Shown piece by piece: positions 9,917 to 20,310 of a DNA stretch of 64,000 nucleotides (positions within the stretch are counted from its first letter, which is position 1; each line of letters opens with the position of its first letter). Source of the stretch: Brachionus plicatilis. Its lineage: Eukaryota; Rotifera; Eurotatoria; Ploima; Brachionidae. The stretch is taken from positions 70,567 to 134,566 of the forward strand of contig QEOQ01000707.1 in NCBI GenBank assembly GCA_010279815.1, given 5' to 3'. Below the pieces are notes generated by a model. The model was not told the origin of the DNA, made no database searches, and saw only the letters and a list, made by a program, of their open reading frames with translations. The position numbers and the translations under genes were made by a program.

Positions 9917-10309
9917 GTATCGGTTACCTCTACTCCGGTAGGAGCCTTTTTCTCTATAATTCGAATTGCGTATGCGTGTACTGTCCTAATTAGTTTATAT
10001 TTGATTCTTAGCTTTTTTAAGATCTGATATGAGAACAGGATTCTCTTATATAGTTATTTAGAAACTATCAAATGTTTTGTCTTCTTTCTTTTCTTCTGTC
10101 TTTCTTTTTCTTTTTTAAAAAAAGAAAAAATTTATTTTTAATGATGTAATTTAAAATATGTTTGTTTGTTTTTATTATTGTTTTATTTTTTTTTTTTACT
10201 GGGCAGAAGGAGCTTCACTTCGAATGTGCAGTATGCGCTCTTTTCGAATGTTAGCTCGAAGCCTTTTTAAATTAATTTTTAAATAAAAATAACTTTTAAA
10301 AAAAAAATG
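9917..10309. other. Probable LINE 3' region
   Basis: Pyrimidine-rich tract (10080-10125), A/T runs and a GC-richer block (GGAGCTTCACTTCGAATGTG near 10209) with no frame. It could be the 3' UTR of the LINE fragment before it; I cannot fix its end. Confidence 0.3.
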
Positions 10310-10711
10310 AATCATCGATCGAAGATAAGAGTTTATCGGCTAACGAAATAGGCATTGAAATTGACAATCAAATCAACAACTCCTATTCTCGTAATCGACC
10401 AAACAATAACAAACAAAGAATTTACTGGAGCGTTGAAATTAAATTTAATAATTTCAATGAGGCCGTCAAAAGTATTGAAAAAAAAATTGATTCATCAAAA
10501 CGCTCATAGCACTAATAATGGAATTAAAGAATTTTATAAATGTTCCATTAATTCGATATGTCTATCTCGAATGCATCTTCATTGTATTAATGAAAATCAG
10601 AATTTCAATATGCTACGAAACCAAGAGGATCATGATCATAGCTTTATTAAGTCGTCTAAACGGTTGAGAAAAGAGAATAAAGGTAAAATTATACAACTGT
10701 TTTATATTTAA
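10310..10711 (+). pseudogene. MULE-type N-terminal zinc finger (FLYWCH-like) fragment
   Basis: In one frame the sequence runs IYWSVEIKFNNFNEAVKSIE. After a shift near 10500 it runs NNGIKEFYKCSINSICLSRM, and then NQEDHDHSF. The pattern Y-x-C, C, and H-x-H is that of the FLYWCH/WRKY-like DNA-binding finger found at the N-terminus of Mutator-like transposases. It is followed by a basic stretch (SKRLRKENKGK). Frame change and lack of the catalytic core make it a relic. It may belong to the same family as the SWIM fragment at 5.2 kb, but the two are 4.5 kb apart and on opposite strands. Confidence 0.55.
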
Positions 10712-11090
10712 GTAACTGTGCCATTTAATATTATTTACACTTTACGAAATTTTTGTCTTTATTTAAGAGTATTTTTTAAAAAATCGTTTTAAATATTCTT
10801 AAGTATTTTTAGACAATAAAAGCATTTTTATTTCATAAGAGTTTTCTTAGAATGCAAAGAGAAATTTTAGGAAAATGATTATTTTTGGTGATAAAAAAAT
10901 TCTAAGCCTTTAAAAAATAAAAAAGATTTTTAAAATAATAAAACTACAACTAATTGTTTGTAAAATTCGGTTCTTTTATCTCATATTGACTAAAACTGTC
11001 TACTTTAGACAAAATTTTTTATGAGATTTTAGGGTGTCGTCTTTTAAATAGTTGAGTGCTAAATTCTATTAATTTCATCTCTATCTAAAT
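10712..11090. other. AT-rich stretch without recognisable features
   Basis: No frame or structured repeat is seen apart from short A/T runs. Confidence 0.35.
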
Positions 11091-13843
11091 CCAGATTTAG
11101 ATAGCAGCTATTTTTCAAGTCTTTCGACAAAAATTTTTTTTTAGATTTTTAGAACTTTTTTGTTGAATCTTACTACCTGAGGTGATTTTTTTCGATTTTA
11201 ATGAAATTAAAGAATAATCGTTCATATTCATAATTTTATTTCAAAATTTCTTTTTATAAATTAATGTTTCTAATAAATTTGAAAATATAATTTAAAATTC
11301 AATATGTTCGAAATTACATCTAACAAGGTTGTTATTTCAAGATGTTCTGGTGTTAATCTTGATCGATGCGGTCTGCTTATATAACTGGAATTTGCAAACA
11401 GTCTTGTGATTCAATGGGCTCTGTCAAATCACTACTAGCTCGAGTTGAAATCACCTCTTTGGTTTCATTATAAATTTTTTCCCATTCTTCTCTTATTAAA
11501 TCTCGATTTTTTGATTTAAATTTGTCGATTAAATCAATCGATGAGTTTGTTGTTTCGAGCTAATTAAATTTGAATTCCGGATCAAGATAACTTGTAATGA
11601 ACCATGAACTATCTGTAAAATTCCCACAAGCATTTCTTCCATTTACAGTAGAAAAAATCTCTCCAAACCGTTGTTCAAGTGCATTTTCAAAATCTTTAAC
11701 AAATGCTTTTGAGGTTTTGGCTTAGGTATTCACCTCTTTCAAATGATTCTTAAACTAATGTAGACTTGGGGCTAAACAGCTTTGCGTGGAATATTTCTCG
11801 CCTAAAATTAAGAGAGAATAGGTTTTAAAACCAAATTACGTAAATATCCAAATTTCTTGACATGTCACTAAAAGAGAGTAACTAAAATAGAGCTCTCTTT
11901 TTTAGTTATTCAAAATTGAGCCCTGTTTTGAAAAAAATGTAAATTTATTATTTATGTTAATAATTAAAGGTGGAAAAAATTTTAAAAATAGTTTCAGCTT
12001 TTATGAAATTCCTTAAAAATGAAAATTTAATTATGTTTTAAATCTGAATTCACTTAAAACCGGATATATTTTTTAAGACATGTCATTTAAATTGAACATT
12101 GCTCTTTTTATAATCAATGCTCATTTTATACTGACATTCCATTATTTCATTTAGTGACTAATTTCAGATAATTACGTTATAAGTGAATAACATAAAATTT
12201 AAAAAAATACCTTGTAATAAATCGGTAACGAATTCGAATGGTTTAACAATGTTCACCAGATCAGCAACTTTGAGTATATCAGTGTTAGAAAAATTTAAAT
12301 GAGAAGCTTTTATTAAATTCAGTTCTTCATTTAGACCATTAACCTTTATCTTGCAGATAGCCCTCAAGATTTTTAACTCGCTATTCCAACGAACTTTAAT
12401 TGGTTTTGCAATCGATCTATAATTTTTTTCGGAAAGAAAGCCTTTTAATTCCTTTTTTTGACCGAATTTTTGAGTTATTTTGTAAGACTTCGAGAGCAAA
12501 TTTTTAAAACATTCTGAATTTTTCAAAGCACCTTTAACCACTAATTGAAGAGAATGTGCAAAACAATGAAGATGAAAATTTTGATATCGTTCAGTAATGT
12601 TTGGTCTATATGAAGCAAATTATTTCTCGAAATAACCATATTTGCAGCATTATCAGTTGTGATTTTTACAATCTTATTTCTGTAAAATTTGAAAAATTAG
12701 ACAATTTAATTAGTAATATTATTTAACAACTGCAAACCTTATTCCAAAAAAGTTGACAATTTTATCTAGTTCAATTTTTATATTTGATGCTGTGTGTTTC
12801 ATTTTGACTTATTTACATGCCAAAGTTATAGTTTTATAACGAAAATTCGCATGACAAAGTGATGCGTGACACCCATAAAGCTTCGTAATCTCTTGTCAGT
12901 CCATATATCAATGGTTAAACATACATATTTAGTTTTATCTAAAACATCTTTAATATTTTCAAACATTTTTTCCTTAATTGTAGTTTGAATTGATTTCAAG
13001 GCTCTTCAAGTCGTAGGCTTCCATTTGGACACAGCAATTTCATAAACATTTGAAATCCTGTCCAGATAAAGTTAAAAATAAGAAAAAGTTTTGAATGGAA
13101 TTTTGATAAAAGAAGTGTACCTTTTTATTCAATTGGACGAAAGGGTAGACTACACAAAATTATCAATTATTTATAAATGAATAGCGTAATATTTTCTTGA
13201 TTCAACTTCATTTTAAATCAGAATCTAATTGAAATGAGGTTTTCGAAAAATCAGTAAAGTTCTCGAATTCATTGAATAGACCAGGATTGCAGATTTTTAG
13301 ATGTCGACTAAAGTTCGAGTTATTACTAATGGAATCAGTAAATGTGTTCCCACGTGTAATGCAATTTGCATAAATGTTCATTTTCTCGTATTTATTCTCT
13401 TATATAAGGAAAAAATTCAAGATTAGAAAGGATAATTTTTCGATGAATATTTTTTACTCTTAATTTCGATGTTATCAAATCCAAACTCAAATATCGGATG
13501 AAATTTGTGTTTTTTCTTAGTTTTTTTGGGTGATTTATCTTTCCCAGTAACATTTTCAACGCTGTTTTCCATTTATTTTTTAAAAATTTTAATAATTTTC
13601 AAAAGATTATTTTATAAATTTATAATTTTTTTGTTAACAATATGATTCAATTAAAAATGTTAAAGTTAAAGATATTTTAGAGAAAAAAAATCAAAATTTA
13701 ATCTTTACAAAAACTTTAATTTAATTAAAAATGAAATCAGACAAAACATCAACTCAAGTAATTATTTAACTTTTTATTCAATAAAAAAATTCAAGTCGTG
13801 ACTAGGACTTGACTTGAGACTTGAGACTTGATGAACAACTCTG
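11091..13843 (-). mobile_element. hAT transposon relic
   Basis: The right end reads on the minus strand CAGAGTTGTTCATCAAGTCT followed by AAGTCTCAAGTCAAGTC subterminal motifs, as in the MITEs. The left end is less certain. The octamer ATCTAAAT occurs next to a CCAGA at 11083-11090 and again directly after the right end at 13844-13851, which may be the target duplication, but the left terminus itself does not resemble the other family ends. The interior carries a hAT transposase pseudogene. Confidence 0.65.
11336..13572 (-). pseudogene. hAT transposase (BED zinc finger type), decayed
   Basis: Reads on the minus strand from ATG at 13572 (MENSVENVTGKDKSPKKTKK), through a BED-finger remnant (SISNNSNFSRHLK near 13320), CLTIDIWTDKRLRSFMGVTH (near 12900), KITTDNAANMVIS, and HLHCFAHSLQLVVKGALKN. 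A domain ending VKPFEFVTDLLQG follows. A 409-bp intron (12210 to 11802, GT..AG) joins this to GEKYSTQSCLAPSLH. The C-terminus carries SWFITSYLDPEFK and ISRPHRSRLTPEHLE. These are the ordered hallmarks of hAT transposases (RNase H fold, dimerisation tail). Several stops and frame changes show it is dead. It is a plausible source of the nearby deletion derivatives. Confidence 0.85.
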
Positions 13844-14229
13844 ATCTAAATATTATATCAAAAATTAGTTATTGAAACGCCTTAATATTTGAGACTAAGT
13901 TTGTGGTTGTTAAGATAGAGTAAAATTAAGAGCTATGAATCAGTATAAATTTTGAAACGAATGTGCTGATTAAAATAAAGCTAAAGAATTATTTTAAAAA
14001 GACATTTTTTTTATATTGTTAGAACAGCGCCAAATTAATATAACAATAGCATAAAAATATCCAATTTTTTTAAAAAACACAATCAAAGGTCACCAGTTGG
14101 TCACATATTATGCAATTCTTTACTTAATTTTAAATATTTTTCAAAAAAATTAAAGATAAGAAAAAGCACACACATTCTATCATCATCAATAAACAAAAAA
14201 TGATGACTTTTTGAAATTACTTTTTTTTC
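13844..14229. other. AT-rich stretch without recognisable features
   Basis: Between the hAT right end and the RTE-like LINE tail. The last ~20 bases are probably the LINE 3' end (A-rich on the minus strand). Confidence 0.35.
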
Positions 14230-14706
14230 TTATTCACTCCTTGTGGAGCATAAGGTCATTACTTTTGATTTCCACTCAAGTCGATCTTTTGCCTTTACCC
14301 TTGCTTCTCCCCATGTCATTCCCATTTCGATGAGCTCTTTCGTGATTATTGACCTCCATCTTACTGCTGGTCGTCCTACCTTATGTTTCTCTTGAGCTGT
14401 CCATTGAAGGGCCCTTTTTGGTATCCGTGTGTCTTTCATTCTAAGTACATGCTCGAGCCATCGTAGCCTTTTGTTCTTAATGCATTGACTTAATGGCTCT
14501 GAATTTGTAATTCTGTTTAGGTCAGCATTCGACAATGTTTCAGGACAGTGTATCTCGAGAATCCTCCGTAGGCTTCCAGTGTGGAAGGTATTAAGGCTTT
14601 TCCTATCAGATTCATTCATCCCCCAACATTCACTTCCGTACATCAATGTTGCTTTTACTACACTCTTGTATAGTTTAAGTTTTGCATCTATTGCCAACGA
14701 CGTCAT
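14230..14706 (-). pseudogene. RTE/BovB-like LINE, C-terminal RT fragment
   Basis: A 158-codon intact frame with the post-RT motifs of RTE-like elements: LKLYKSVVKATLMYGSECW, RLRWLEHVLRMKDTRIPKRA, KVGRPAVRWRS, ELIEMGMTWGEARVKAKDR and the typical ending LCSTRSE. The element is 5'-truncated at about 14706. It has a very short A-rich 3' end near 14220, as RTE elements do. The catalytic RT and endonuclease are missing, so it cannot move itself. It abuts the outer side of the 105-bp repeat array, so it probably inserted at the edge of, or inside, that element. The frame is intact, so the insertion is not very old. Confidence 0.85.
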
Positions 14707-14952
14707 AAATATCTAGTATGGAACTTTAAAGTGCTGTATATATTATGTTTCTTTTATGTACTTCATGTGTCCTTTTTTTTTTTATTTAATTTGTAAAATC
14801 TTATATTTAGTAAATATAATAAAATCTTTTAACAAACAAAAACTTTTATGTGCTTTATGTGCTCTATACCATATAATTAAGTAAAGAAAATTTTCCATTT
14901 ATGTAAACTTTAAGGTAATTTAGAAATTTTAAAAAATCTTGTAACAAACCAC

Positions 14953-15297
14953 GACTTTTATGTACTTTATGCACTTTATACCATACAAACCCATGTAATT
15001 AGTTCCAAGTATGTTATCTTTTATGTTACTTTTATCCGATTATTCCTGGCTACCTTAGACTTTTATGTACTTTATGCACTTTATACCATACAAACCCATG
15101 TAATTAGTTCCAAGTATATTATCTTTTATGTTACTTTTATTAGATTATTCCTGGCTACCTTAGACTTTTATGTACTTTATGCACTTTATACCATATAAAC
15201 CCATGTATTTAGTTCCTAGTAAGTTATCTTTTATGTTCCTTTTATTAGATTATTCCTTGCTACCTTAGACTTTTATGTACTTTATGTACTTTATTCC
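14953..15297 (+). repeat. Left array of 105-bp tandem repeats
   Basis: The unit starts GACTTTTATGTACTTTATG and contains CATACAAACCCATGTAATT and TTCCTGGCTACCTTAG. Starts at 14953, 15058, 15163 and 15268 give an exact 105-bp period, three full units and a partial fourth. Degenerate units continue outward to about 14720 and inward to about 15395. Units are 90% or more identical. Confidence 0.95.
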
Positions 15298-15833
15298 ATA
15301 TTATTTATGTAAGAATATATTCCTTTATGTATACTTTAAGGTAATTTAAAAGAAAATTTAAAATAATCTTGTAACTAACCAAGACTTTTATTGATTTTAT
15401 TGAAAAATTGACTAATGAAGAAACGAGTTAAATAAATCTAACCCTTAAATTAGCCATAGTTTGACTATGCGAAATACGTTGCAAGACGTATTGAGCTTTG
15501 TCAAATTAGGGTTAATTTAAGGGTTTGCTTTATTTTAACAAAATTGGATTCAATTGTAGTTTAGGGTTCGGGTAAGGTGAGGTAAATTATTTCAATGGTT
15601 TCAATGATTTTTATATATGCTTAAACTTAAAATTTTACAGTCATTTTCAAGTTTTAATTTAAAATTTTTCACAATCCTTTTTTTTTGATTAATCTTTTTT
15701 TAATTTAACTTTATCATAAGCTTACAAAAAAATTTTTAATCTTAACAATATCGATACAGTAAATTTAACTTTTATCAATTAAAATATTTGTTTATTTAAA
15801 AGATTTATATGATTTACATTTTAGTTCGTTTAA
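15298..15833. other. Leader/promoter region of the candidate transposon gene
   Basis: No frame. Contains the stem-loop at 15440-15525 and then A/T-rich sequence up to the first ATG. The promoter and leader of the downstream gene must lie here if the gene is transcribed. Confidence 0.4.
15440..15525. promoter_or_regulatory. 86-bp nested stem-loop upstream of the DUF3987 gene
   Basis: Three nested inverted pairs: AACCCTTAAATTA (15440-15452) with its complement at 15513-15525, TTTGAC (15460-15465) with GTCAAA (15500-15505), and AATACGT (15473-15479) with ACGTATT (15486-15492). The pairs are in the right order to form one interrupted hairpin. It lies about 310 bp before the first ATG. It could be a protein-binding palindrome or an RNA structure; role unknown. 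Confidence 0.6.
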
Positions 15834-17504
15834 ATGGCTGAAAAAATTAAATTTGAAGAGTCAATAAAAATTGTACGAAAATGCTTCGGTATTCAATATC
15901 CGTCAATTTTTGATGATCAAATTTCTAATTTTTTGAATTCAATTAGGTATAATTTAATTTTTATTAATTTTTTTTTTTAATTTAAAAAAAAAAGCACTGA
16001 GCATGGGACTTCAACTGGATTTCTTTTGTGTCCGCTTATTACGGCTATTTCTAATTTGATGGGAATGTCATATGTTACTGCTCTTAGAAGTCTGAAAGAA
16101 ACATGTGTCCTGTACACATCATTAATTGGTCTTGCTTCTACCGGAAAATCTCCAGCAATGAAAATTGTAAAAGATGCATATCGCCAAGTTGAAAAATTTT
16201 CATCTGTTCCCTATGAAAAATCAAAATTTATTAATGGTATTTATTTATTTCAGGGTTTTTAAAAATCACAACAAAATTAGAGTCAAATCTGGACTTGACT
16301 TAATATCTGTGACTTAAAAACACATATGATTTATAATTTTTTACTTAATTTTAAAAAATTTAAAAAAAAAGCCGCTACTGTTGAAGGCCTGTTGCGTCAT
16401 ACCAAGTCACTTAAATATGTTTTAAGTTTTTTTGATGAGGCATCTACTTTTTTTGGAGCAATAGCAATGTACAAAGGAGCGTCATCTGCGTCATATGACA
16501 GATCCGTCTTTCTTGAATTGTATAATGGGCCTGATGTTTATCAACGTGATATTTCTGGTGAAAGATTAGTGCTAGAAAATCCAAGATTAAATCTTTGCCT
16601 TTTAGGTAAAAATATTTAGATATTTTAAATCTTAAAATCAAAAATTTTATTAAGGCCATCCATCTTTATTTATTGGTCTTGTGACTAATGAAGCCCAGCA
16701 AAATGATGATGGGTTGATTCAAAGATTTTTATTGTGTGCCCCAGATCCAGGATTTATTGACTGGAATGCAATATCCAACGCAAGTCCTAAGTGTTGCTCT
16801 CTTTCAGTTATATTTTACCTGATTTTAAAATCAAACGAAAAACCGATAAGATATACTTGATGAAGAGGCTAATCATGAATTTGAATTAATTTTTTCAAAA
16901 TACAGAAAATATGTGCAGCATTTTCATGACAAAGACGGCTTTTTAAGGTATTTGAATCAAACTATGTTTATAAATATTTTATTTTATTTCTAGTGCAATT
17001 TGTGGAAAAGCTGCCTCACAAGTTTTAAGACTTTCAATGATATTTCATTGTTTTGAAATTGTTTTTAATTTACTAATGAAAAATATATCATTGGATAAAT
17101 ATGAAATAAATTTGTCACATCAGGAATTTGCTGAAAATTTGTCTGCCACTGATAACTTTAACATCATAAAATTAAAAAATTTAAAGGATGCTCATGACAT
17201 GGTTTCTTACTTTAATAAAACAAAACTAATTCTGGCTAACTATGAAGCGAAGTGCTGGAATGAAGATATTTTTATCATTTTTGATCATATTTTAAAAGTC
17301 ACAGTCACATCTTCTCTTTCTTTATTAGAATTAAAAGTATGTAAACAAATATTATCATATAATTCAATAGAAATCGACAGTAATGAAATAAACCAAAAGT
17401 CATCCAAAGATATCAAAGCTAAAAATGTAATTAGCTGTTTTGAGTATCTTCAAAACTTGGGACTGGGAAATATTCGTGAAGAAAAAAGTGGATGCTTTAA
17501 AAAA
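15834..17504 (+). pseudogene. DUF3987-type P-loop ATPase, multi-exon, frameshifted
   Basis: Exons 15834-15946, 15995-16236, 16372-16605, 16655-16947 and 16994-17504 join in frame across GT..AG introns of 48, 135, 49 and 46 bp, except for one frameshift inside the fourth exon near 16858. The protein has a Walker-A-like GLASTGKSPAMK, a Walker-B-like SFFDEAST, and conserved segments GHPSLFIGLVTNEAQ and DGLIQRFLLCAPDPGF. Then come DEEANHEFE and an all-helical tail. These fit the DUF3987 family, P-loop proteins related to primase/helicase-associated ATPases. The 135-bp second intron carries AAGTC-rich sequence like hAT ends. In the candidate transposon it would supply an ATP-driven step, which is inference. 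Confidence 0.7.
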
Positions 17505-17714
17505 GTAAAATAATTAAATTTTTTGACAAAATAAATAAAAATATTTCCTATTTTAATAAATTAAACTAAAAATATATATCAAATTAAAAAAGTTTTCTTT
17601 ATTATAAAAGGAATTAAATTAAATTATTAAATTTAATTTTAAAATTTATCATTTTTCATTATATTCATATTTTTTAATTTAAAAAATAAAATATTTAGAT
17701 AAAAAAAATTTTTA
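17505..17714. other. Intron-like spacer
   Basis: Begins GTAAAA after the DUF3987 exon and ends TTTTTAG, but the flanking frames do not join cleanly. A one-base slip in the A-run near 17500 would explain it. Confidence 0.4.
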
Positions 17715-18296
17715 GGAAAATAGATCGTCAGCAATTAAGTCAAAACCTATCATTAGCAATAATTCTTGAAGATTTTGAAGTTCCTTTAGAAGAGTTTCTT
17801 GTAAAAACAGGTATAAATAATTTCATTCTTTATAATATAATTATATTTAAATTGGTTACTTTTAGAAACTTCAAAAAGCTCTAATAATTTTTTTTCTCTG
17901 ACTAAAAGAAATCTTTCTTTTGATGAATCACCAAACTCTAAGAAGAGCACAAATTTTGTCGAAAATGATCTTGAAAGTAGCTTCAACAATTCTTTTACAC
18001 TGACTCATAACAAAGATAAAAGAGAAGAGGAACCAATTGGCTTTGATTCAGAACCTAATGAAAATCCTGGAGAAAATTCAAATGTAAGATTTTCAAATGA
18101 ATGTAAAGAAGAGACAGGAAGACCAAGCAGATCCTGTAATTCAAAAACATTAAAAAATAAGAAACCTGATTCGGATTCGATTTCAAAAAGGAAAAAAACT
18201 AATAAACAAACCAAAACTACTTCTTTGGATGTCCTGGATCCGAGTGACCTAAATTCAATTTTAAATATAAAGATGGTATTTATCAATGCTGTTTAA
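17715..18296 (+). pseudogene. Ser/Lys-rich linker segment of the transposon protein
   Basis: Exon 17715-17810 (with LSLAIILEDFEVPLEEFL) joins through a 55-bp GT..AG intron to 17866-18296. That exon is a low-complexity, Ser/Asn/Lys/Glu-rich stretch with a basic patch (KRKKTNKQTK) that may serve as a nuclear localisation signal. It ends at TAA (18294-18296). A better continuation starts in another frame at 18269 (KDGIYQCCLSQIKLKKG), so a one-base shift is likely near 18268. It probably links the ATPase and transposase parts of one polypeptide, or is the N-terminal part of a separate transposase. Confidence 0.5.
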
Positions 18297-19055
18297 GTCA
18301 AATCAAATTGAAGAAAGGAAGAATTTTTTCACATCAATCTATACAAATTCACGATCTTTTTGATCATCAGGAAGGAATTTTTTTTTTTGTGTGACTATTC
18401 AAATGAAAAAATTCCATTTTGGGTGAGTGAAAATCAATTAAACAAAAGTGAAGTTGATCAATTTATGAAAATACGCAAAGAAAATTGTAATCAAGAGAAT
18501 ATTGAATATAACTCTAGTTCAAAATTAACAGAACCATGTAATCATAATAGTAAAACAGATGGGATTTTTTTAGGATGTTACAATTGTAATATAATTGCGA
18601 GCTTCAAGGAAATATATAGCTCTGAATCAGTACCACAAGCCAGTATTTTTTGCCTCGAAACTTTTGATTGTATGTATACAATACCTGATCACAAAGTTTA
18701 TGATTTAGGTTGTAAAATGAAGAAATTAATTAACAATAAACAAAGGATAAAGACAGAAACAACTCGTTTGAATGAATTTCAGCAAAAAAAAATAGTTGTA
18801 GACCGTTTCCATTTTCAAAAGCATTCGCAAGAAGATTATTTTTGTAGAGAAAATTGTGATGCAGACAAATATTCAGAATTAAATTGTATAAATACTTCAG
18901 TTTGCGAAGAGATAAATTTTTGGCTATCAGGTTACAAACATATGGTAAAACATATGGATAATGTAAGGCATCATTTTTTTTTATACATTATATTTGATGA
19001 ATACAACTTGTCTCAGATTTTTTTAAAAATGAAGAAAAGACCAAAAGATTATTAA
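18269..19055 (+). pseudogene. KDZ-like transposase core
   Basis: After GIYQCCLSQ and a second frameshift at an 11-T run near 18372, the frame runs on to TAA at 19055. It has a Cys pair (GCYNC) and then the block VYDLGCKMKKL. VVDRFHFQKHSQEDYFC follows, then NTSVCEEINFWLSGYKHMVK, then FFLYIIFDEYNL. This order (YD..C, D-x-x-H-x3-H..C, N-T..E-E) matches the RNase H-fold core of the Kyakuja-Dileera-Zisupton class, where D, D and E are the likely metal ligands. I recognise it by motif order, not by alignment. The frameshifts imply an inactive copy unless they are assembly errors in homopolymers. Confidence 0.6.
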
Positions 19056-19375
19056 AAGATTTTGATTTTGAATAAAAATATAAAAAAATTTTTCTTGAAT
19101 AAAAATTTATTTGTCTTAAAATTTACTGTAACATTAACATTAAAATAAAAAATTCAATTGAAGCTAGTGCTAACAAGACGTTACCGAGTTATTAAAGATA
19201 GAAATTTTATATAAAAAATTCACTCAATTAATTGAAAAGGCTCAAGAAATTCATGATTAAAATGATTAAAAAGAATTAAGAAAAATTAAGGAAGGGGAAA
19301 CCTGTAATATTCCTCTTAAAGGCTTAAAATGTTGAAAAAAAGATTTAGAAATTCATGGTTTTGAAATGAATAAAT
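19056..19375. other. 3' flank of the transposon gene
   Basis: A/T-rich sequence with AATAAAAAT-type poly(A) signals near 19072 and 19099. No further frame before the right repeat array. Confidence 0.5.
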
Positions 19376-19745
19376 AACATGGGTTTGTATGGTATAAAGT
19401 GCATAAAGTACATAAAAGTCTAAGGTAACCAGGATTTATCGGATAAAAGTAACATAAAAGATAACATACTTGGAACTAATTACATGGGTTTGTATGGTAT
19501 AAAGTGCATAAAGTACATAAAAGTCTAAGGTAGCCAGGAATAATCGGATAAAAGTAACATAAAAGATAACATACTTGGAACTAAATACATGGGTTTGTAT
19601 GGTATAAAGTGCATAAAGAACATAAAAGTCTAAGGTAGCCAGGAATAATCTAATAAAAGTAACATAAAAGATAACATACTTGGAACTAATTACATGGGTT
19701 TGTATGGTTTAAAGTGCATTAGGTACATAAAAGTATAAAGTATTC
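19376..19745 (-). repeat. Right array of 105-bp tandem repeats (inverted)
   Basis: The same unit as at 14953-15297 in opposite orientation. The AAAAGTC landmark recurs at 19418, 19523 and 19628, and as AAAAGTA at 19733, again with an exact 105-bp period. The outermost unit is the most diverged, as in the left array. Confidence 0.95.
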
Positions 19746-20047
19746 AGGTCAGTTCAAGCTTCAATTCAAGCAAAAATATGAGCCGACATAAAGGATATAC
19801 TGTATCTTCGAGCCGAATTTTTTTTTTTTAATTTTTTCCATTAAAAAGGATTGACGCTGGTATTAAAAAAATTACCATACTGGTTTTTACCAGCGTCATT
19901 GACAATACCTCAAGTTTTGTTTCCTTGCTGTAGCTGTTTGATTTCCATGCTAGTCGGAGTCTAAGAAAGACACTCTTTGCTTTAACAAGTCATTTTTAAT
20001 TATATATTAATTATTTATTAAGCCAATTTAAAATTTTAAAATATTAT
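19746..20047. other. Spacer with a small stem-loop
   Basis: Contains a perfect 10-bp inverted pair, GACGCTGGTA (19853-19862) and TACCAGCGTC (19888-19897), with a 25-base loop. This is GC-rich for the region. No coding frame. Confidence 0.5.
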
Positions 20048-20269
20048 GTGACCATTATCCCTCACCCAAAATTTGTGCTTATAAATAATGAATCTTCAAT
20101 AAAAAAAAGAGGAAATGCTGATTTTGACAGCTTTACAGATGTAGTTTGGAATGGTTCTAAAGCATCAAACACCGTTGATCAAGGAAAGATGTTTAACAGT
20201 TGCTTTGCATCTATTGCATCTTCTTCTTTGTCTGATGAAAATGACGTTTGGGGAATTGAAGTTAAATAA
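20048..20269 (+). CDS. Short open frame, unidentified, possibly an exon or relic
   Basis: About 73 codons (with NADFDSFTDVVWNGSKASN and SLSDENDVWGIEVK) in a less AT-rich stretch, without an ATG at its 5' end. It ends just before the right copy of the segmental duplication. A neighbouring frame continues past it (SPGFSFIDKRGINIFDDYYK), and the GINIFDDYY part is shared with the left duplicate. It could be a fragment of an element or an exon cut by the duplication. No family recognised. Confidence 0.25.
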   Translation: MTIIPHPKFVLINNESSIKKRGNADFDSFTDVVWNGSKASNTVDQGKMFNSCFASIASSSLSDENDVWGIEVK

Positions 20270-20310
20270 TTCCCTAGTAAGTCCAGGTTTTTCATTTATT
20301 GATAAACGTG

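Larger units (their letters stand above)
14720..19745 (+). mobile_element. Candidate transposon: DUF3987 ATPase plus KDZ-like transposase between inverted repeat arrays
   Basis: Two arrays of the same 105-bp unit lie in opposite orientation on either side of one multi-exon coding region. Long inverted termini made of tandem units, around an ATPase frame and a KDZ-like transposase core, form the architecture of a DNA transposon. The coding region has several frameshifts, so this copy is probably inactive. Exact ends and target duplication were not found; the left outer repeat units are degenerate and an RTE LINE tail touches them. The alternative is a host gene caught between independently duplicated satellite blocks, which the inverted symmetry makes less likely. 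Confidence 0.6.

Noticed and set aside
15505..15575. TTAGGG-like sequences as interstitial telomere
   Set aside because: Only one or two isolated copies, part of the stem-loop; no tandem run.
14953..19745. CRISPR-like array
   Set aside because: Units are contiguous 105-bp tandem repeats without unique spacers in a eukaryotic context.
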